Assembly (NCBI GenBank): GCA_050084985.1
Contig: JBITNC010000001.1
Coordinates: forward strand, 12,648,001 to 12,712,000
Length of the DNA stretch: 64,000 bases
Source: Nageia nagi
Taxonomy: Eukaryota > Pinophyta
Direction: 5' to 3'
The notes below the pieces were generated by a model. That model worked only from the letters and a program-made list of their open reading frames with translations, made no database searches and was not told the origin of the DNA. Below, one piece after another: positions 59,201-64,000 of the stretch. The position numbers were made by a program, and so were the translations under genes. The stretch's first letter is position 1. The number at the start of each line of letters is the position of its first letter.

Positions 59201-61189
59201 TTGCCTTTCATTTTCAGTTAATGAATTTTCCTATTTGAAAAATCTTAGGATTGTTAGGATCATCACTAAATTCAACCTCAATGGTTTCTTTAATTAACAT
59301 GTGAGACCCCTCTTCCAATTTATTTGGTATCAGAATCCAATTTTAATCATTTATTTTGTATTCTTTATCTTCACCTAAATTTTGGTCTTCCAAGGTTGTA
59401 TTTATGGTGAAGCCTAAGGTTTGTAATATAGTAGCTATATCTTTGAATTATTCTATTATGGTTTGTTCAAAAATTAGTGTGAAGTCTATATTATTTTCAT
59501 CTACCATGATGTATGATGAACAGCTACATAAACTTACTAGGCTTGATGATTCGAACTCATCACTTCCAAATCAATCAAAAGATGTTTTTTCCAAAACTTA
59601 AAATGATATTTCTATGATTTCTACCATGTTTCTTGATACAACATTAGGAAATTATCTTTCTAAATATAATGTTTCATGTTCCACATTATCTTGACTTATT
59701 ATTGCTTTAGATGTTTTGCATGACTTTTCTGGTTCTAGCTCAACAATTTTACAACTAGATTCCTTTTGATTCATACTTCTGTATCCCAATCTTGGTTTTT
59801 TAGTGGGTAATTGGTAGTAAATATCAATTATATATCTAGGTCCTTTTTAATATCAACCTAAACATCATCCTTTCCATTAACATCTATCAAAATATCATTG
59901 GAAAAATGACCTCACATAAGGGGATAGATATTTTGGACAATAATCACTTTTTACTAATGTATCTATGAGAGAAGATTTTTTAGATGAGAAAACTTTATTT
60001 AATTCATCCATATTTCATGCTCTTTCCTCCCAAGTACATTGTTCTTGGGGTGTGGGTTCTATTTTCAACAATGAATCATTATTGATCTTTTGTTGAATGT
60101 TGGATAATTCTTGGTTGATAACATGTTCTTCTTTTAAGGTGTTCAAAGAAGTATAATTCTTACCCACTCTATAAATCAATGATTTTTCTAGTGGTATGGG
60201 TGTTGTAAAATAATTATTATATGGTAATGGTAGTGCTATTTCTTTTGATAAATATGCACTATTATAGTGTGAATATGGATTTTCATCTTCAAGCACACAA
60301 TGCACTACACCCTTATGAATGTACTTTAAGCAATTATGATAGGTTGATGGATTGTATTACATATATTTAATCTAAGGCCTTGCTATGAGGATGTTATATT
60401 GAGTTATGTATCCTTCAATTACTTAAAATATTTTTTGTCCTATTTTAGACCTTGTAGTGATGGATAATGAAATTGATCCCATTATTGAACATAAAATATC
60501 ATTAAACACATTTAATTATAGGGTTGGTGCACAAAAATATGAAAAATGAAGATTCAAATTCTTATATGTAGTTATTGAAATGATATTTATTTTTAAACCT
60601 TTATCAATAAATATTATTTTAAAATATTTTTTGTCCACCTTAGCTATGATATGCAAATATAGATCTTGACCATGTGTCTCATTTGATTGTTTAACTACAT
60701 GATCATAGAAAATAATAGTATATTTTTGACTTATCTTAATATTTTCTACAAAAGAACAAAGATTTCAGGATCATTTATGTCCAACTCAATTATTTGTAAT
60801 AGTTGGTTCATTGCATCTCTATGATTCTTATGTTGTTATAGTAACTCAAATAGAGATATTTTCACTTGTGAATTCTTTAATTATTGATGTAAGGCTCCTT
60901 TCACTGAGACCTTAAGAGGTTGGGGTATAGATATGTTAGGTGACAAAACAACCTCATTATGTTGATTTTCTAGAATATTGTTTTATCTTCCTTGTAGCAT
61001 TTGACCTCTTGCAGTAATGTTTTCCATTCCTACAAATGTTGAGTTGTCATAACTCCAATTATATATCACTTGATTCTTATTCGGATGCAATGAAACATTA
61101 TTAGCCTAATATTGAGGAATAGGATTTTTATAAATTCCCAAATATTGATTAGGAATAGCTAAGGGATTATCAACCTCCAACATTCCTTG
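59201..61189 (-). pseudogene. pol: Element E protease region and gag-pol linker
   Basis: Minus strand, heavily decayed. The protease candidate near 60625-60540 reads KIIFIDKGLKINIISITTYK, corresponding to the Tat protease start, with D-K-G where D-x-G is expected. An open 96-codon piece (60305-60015) begins MHCVLEDENPYSHYNSAYLS and carries SNIQQKINNDSLLKIEPTPQ. Such linker text between protease and RT is poorly conserved. Confidence 0.55.
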
Positions 61190-62450
61190 GTCAATTAGAT
61201 TTTAAATTTTGTGTTGTAAAGTTTTACATCTATTTTTATCATGGCCCTTTTGGTGATGGAAATGACAAAATTCATTTTCATTACACCATATACTATTTTT
61301 AGCATCATTATGTTTAGGTTTTATATATGGTAAAGTAATTTCTTCATGATCACAAAGTTTCTTTAGAATATCATAAAGAGACTCTCAAAAAAGTGCAAAC
61401 TTCCTTTATGGCCTAAACTCCTTTTCCTCATTTTGTGGAGGATTCAATTTTGCCTCTTTGTTGATAAAGACTTTATTAGTTCATGATTGTTTACTTATTT
61501 GTTTTGTTTGATTTTTGTTTTTAACATAAGGTTCTTTTTTCTTACCTTTTATCTCACCATCTTGGATCTTAACCTTTTTAATTATGATAGCTTAGGAGAT
61601 GGCTTATTCGAAGGTCTTATGTTATTGAATTAACAATATTCTAGCAATAGGCCTTAAACAACTTTGACTAAACATTTTTATCAACTCTTCTTGAGGTAGA
61701 TTATAAGGCATGCTTGTCAATATTACCTTCCACCTTGAGATGAAATTAGTAACTGATTCATCTTGGAATTGTTGTAATCTCATAAGATCATTAATGGAGG
61801 TTTTATATTTAATATTTATCCTAAAATGTTTCAAGAATAGATTTTCCAATTGAACATATGAACAAATATTATATTAGATTAAGTTATTATACCAATCCAT
61901 TGCTTATCCAGCAAGTGTCATAGGAAATATACGTAGCATTAATACATCATCATTAGCAATAACAAAACTTGAATACTTAAATTGTCTAAGATGTTCTTTA
62001 GGATCTTCCTTTCCCTTGAATGGATCAATTTTTGGAATTTCAAATTTGAAAGGAATTTCCTTTTTGGGAACACATGGGTGAATTGGTTCATTTCAAATTA
62101 TTTAATATGACACCTTTTGTTTACTTTACAAATGTAGTTATTTTTCAATGTCCATCAACCTTTTACAAATATCATTTATTTCTTGTAGTTGATTTTGGTA
62201 CATAGGGTATTCATCATTTATATGATCCTCTTTTCCTTCATATATTGGGAATGATTCACATCTTTGTTTAGAAGGTATTTGGGCATCATAGTAAGCTCCA
62301 TCATATGGTGGAGAAGGTGATGGAGGTTGATATGGGGGTAATTGTTGTTATAGTTGTTGTTGGTATAATGGTGATCTAGAAGGATAATATGATTGCCCCT
62401 TGTTTCTATGTGGAGATAAATGATACCTTGGAAGCTCATATTATCATTTT
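61190..62450 (-). pseudogene. gag: Element E gag
   Basis: Minus strand. A Pro/Gln/Tyr-rich N-terminus (62410-62270), then LQEINDICKRLMDIEK (about 62200-62150). Core: FEIPKIDPFKGKEDPKEHLR and QFKYSSFVIANDDVLMLRIF (about 62040-61930), MTLAG.AMDWYNNL, LENLFLKHFRINIKYKTSIN and LMRLQQFQDESVTNFISRWK (61845-61735). This is the standard gag core with 'A..WY..L' and 'F...F' blocks. A knuckle CHFHHQKGHDKNRC (about 61265-61225) and IxNLIDQGMLEVDNPLAIPN follow. Few stops in the core. Confidence 0.85.
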
Positions 62451-63527
62451 CTAAGTGAAGCTTCTTTTCTCTTATCTAGGTAAGGATCTTGTTATTTATA
62501 TGCTCCATGACCCTATGGTGATAGAGATCATGCCTTAGGTTTTTCATTTTATCTTTTTTGATTATTTTATTAGGTATAGATTGGATTTGAACATTTTGCT
62601 TATTGGATTGTATTATTGGTGGTCTGATTTGATGTACATTGAGTAGAGCTTATGCTTGTAACTATGGTTATTGGGTAAACCATATAGGTTTAGTGTGCTA
62701 TTATATACCTAGATTATACAAAACCATTTGTTGTTGTGGTTAGTGTTATATATTATTTTGGAATGGATTTTCTTTCCTATGCACATAGGGAGGTATTCCT
62801 TGTAACCTAAACCTTGTTGGATCACAATTATGTTTTATCTTACACCCTTGTCTAGGTATTCTATTGATTGATAGAGGAGTTAGTGTACTTACTTTTAAAA
62901 TGTAATAAGGAGTATTATATACTCTAGAATGATCTTTTGACTCTAGCATAGGGGTAGCTTTGTGTAAGGAGATTCGATTATCAAATTCTTTTGTTTACCT
63001 AGATATAGTGGAAGGAGTATAATCATCTCTTCTTAGATATCATTGAACTATAATTCCATTTTATATATATCATGTGACATGATCATACTTATGTTTGAAA
63101 GGACCTATTTGAAGTACACTATCAATTGAATGAGTTTATCAAGGAGGTATATTTCTTAATACAATCTCTTGTACATCATAAACTAGTTGTATATCTTACA
63201 CTAATTAATCTAGATCTAAAGGAATAATATAGGCATGAGAAGAATGGGTGATTTTTAGTTATGTTATATGTTTTCTAAATAAATCTAATTCATTAACAAT
63301 AGGATTTAAATTGCTCATATTTATTTCACAAGGAGTTTTTTTTCCTCGAAGTGTTCCTACTAGACCTATGACTTCTTCATTCTTCTAAATAGTTTTCATT
63401 GTTTAGTTATTGCTCTTGATGAGTCATTTGAGATAGAGTATAAACCATTTTATTTTGATCATATAAATAAATAAATACATAGAAAAACCCTCTAAATTTC
63501 ATCATTGATTTTGCTTGCATATAGGGG
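62451..63527 (-). other. 5' leader and gag N-terminal region of element E
   Basis: A 67-codon minus-strand piece (62949-62746) is open but unrecognised. It may be the decayed N-terminal part of gag. The rest shows no coding. Confidence 0.4.
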
Positions 63528-63544
63528 CCCTCCTTCTAGTGTCA
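63528..63544 (-). promoter_or_regulatory. Primer-binding-site-like sequence of element E
   Basis: Minus-strand TGACACTAGAAGGAGGG, three bases from the 5' LTR. Two of its bases look like C-to-T type changes at former CpG sites. The tRNA is not identified. Confidence 0.6.
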
Positions 63545-63547
63545 AAA

Positions 63548-64000
63548 TGTTGTACTCAAAAAGTAACCTTATTAGCAAATAAGAGAAGATATGCTATAAC
63601 CAACATTTTTATTTATTCTCTTGAGTAGATCTTAGTGATACAAATAATGAATCTATTTTGATTTGATGCCTTACAAAAGAAAATTTTATGAAAGAATATT
63701 CACACCTTTGTAGGCTTATTTTCAATGTCTACAAGCTTCATAAATTATCTTCTAAAACCTACAAATAAATCTAGATCTATCTATTCTCTTAAATTCCTTA
63801 TGGATTTGTTTATTCAATTCTATTACTTTGCACTTCTAAACCTTACACATATACAAATAGAAAAAACATCAAACATACCTATTCATATCATGAAATAAGT
63901 ATAAAATTGAACATAAATAAAGCAAGTAAGTACTTGAAACATTAATGAACTTAACTCAGTAAATGTGGATTTATTTTGATAGAGTAACTTTACATTCAAA
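63548..64000 (-). repeat. 5' LTR of element E (cut by window end)
   Basis: 453 bp visible, matching the outer part of 45718-46564. About 390 bp more should lie beyond the window. Confidence 0.88.

Larger units (their letters stand above)
45718..64000 (-). mobile_element. Tat-like gypsy element E with full pol and antisense PMD, right end outside window
   Basis: LTR copies at 45718-46564 and 63548 to beyond 64000, a polypurine tract next to the left copy, and a primer site next to the right copy set the minus orientation. Gag, protease, RT, RNase H, a second RNase H and integrase follow in Tat order from right to left. Then comes an unexplained sense region and a PMD fragment on the opposite strand. 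A second RNase H between the first RNase H and integrase is a Tat-lineage mark. Chromovirus F is nested at about 49230-51740. It would be about 18.7 kb including F. Confidence 0.88.

Noticed and set aside
1-64000. tRNA, rRNA or miRNA genes
   Set aside because: No cloverleaf with a convincing B box and no rRNA-like stretch was seen; tRNA-related text is limited to primer binding sites.

Overview
The window looks like intergenic DNA from a seed plant with a very large, repeat-rich genome. A conifer or other gymnosperm is my best guess from the style of decay, but this is an inference. The DNA is AT-rich, visibly poor in CpG, and contains no convincing intact host gene, rRNA or tRNA. Almost everything recognisable is LTR retrotransposon: Ty3/gypsy elements of the Tat lineage, Ty3/gypsy chromovirus-type elements and Ty1/copia elements. 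They are nested in one another and mostly decayed.

Layout. (1) 1-20375: Tat-like gypsy element D, plus strand, running off the left edge. It holds a gag remnant (400-992), an antisense gene with a plant mobile domain (PMD; pieces at 2050-3560 and 16770-17240) and a 3' LTR near 19258-20375. D is split by copia element A (3561-16769, minus strand, 500-bp LTRs). A is itself split by non-autonomous gypsy element H (11591-15999). H has an aberrant structure: an inverted LTR copy in front of its 5' LTR, with the whole unit flanked by one 5-bp target duplication, TGTAC. (2) 20376-21991: fragment of another gypsy gag with a tRNA-Met-type primer site. (3) 21992-34884: Tat-like element C, minus strand, with gag (31920-34180), no visible pol and an antisense PMD gene (24610-25055 and 29692-31070). 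It is split by gag-protease-only gypsy element B (25056-29691; LTRs of about 1.1 kb, target duplication TATTT). (4) 34885-38369: AT-rich DNA with one unexplained coding-like stretch. (5) 38370-43460: copia element G, minus strand, the youngest insertion. Its 536-bp LTRs differ at about 10 sites by my hand count, its target duplication is AAAAT, and its gag-pol is nearly full length but carries a few one-base frameshifts and stops. (6) 43461-45717: nothing recognised. (7) 45718-64000: Tat-like element E, minus strand, running off the right edge. It has gag, protease, RT, RNase H, a second RNase H and integrase, then an unexplained sense-strand ORF region, an antisense PMD fragment (48780-49225) and a 3' LTR. 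E holds a 5'-truncated chromovirus, F (about 49230-51740).

How the parts fit. The three Tat-like elements C, D and E share one design: gag (with or without pol) on the element's own strand, and a PMD gene on the opposite strand between the coding region and the 3' LTR. C and D lack pol and could only have moved using the machinery of an E-like relative. The PMD genes read PMD, then acidic stretch, then coiled coil. This recurrent antisense passenger gene and the inverted-LTR element H are the two most interesting things in the window. All domain calls come from reading translations by eye. Boundaries supported by LTR pairs and target duplications (A, B, G, H) are firm to within a few bases; other boundaries are approximate.
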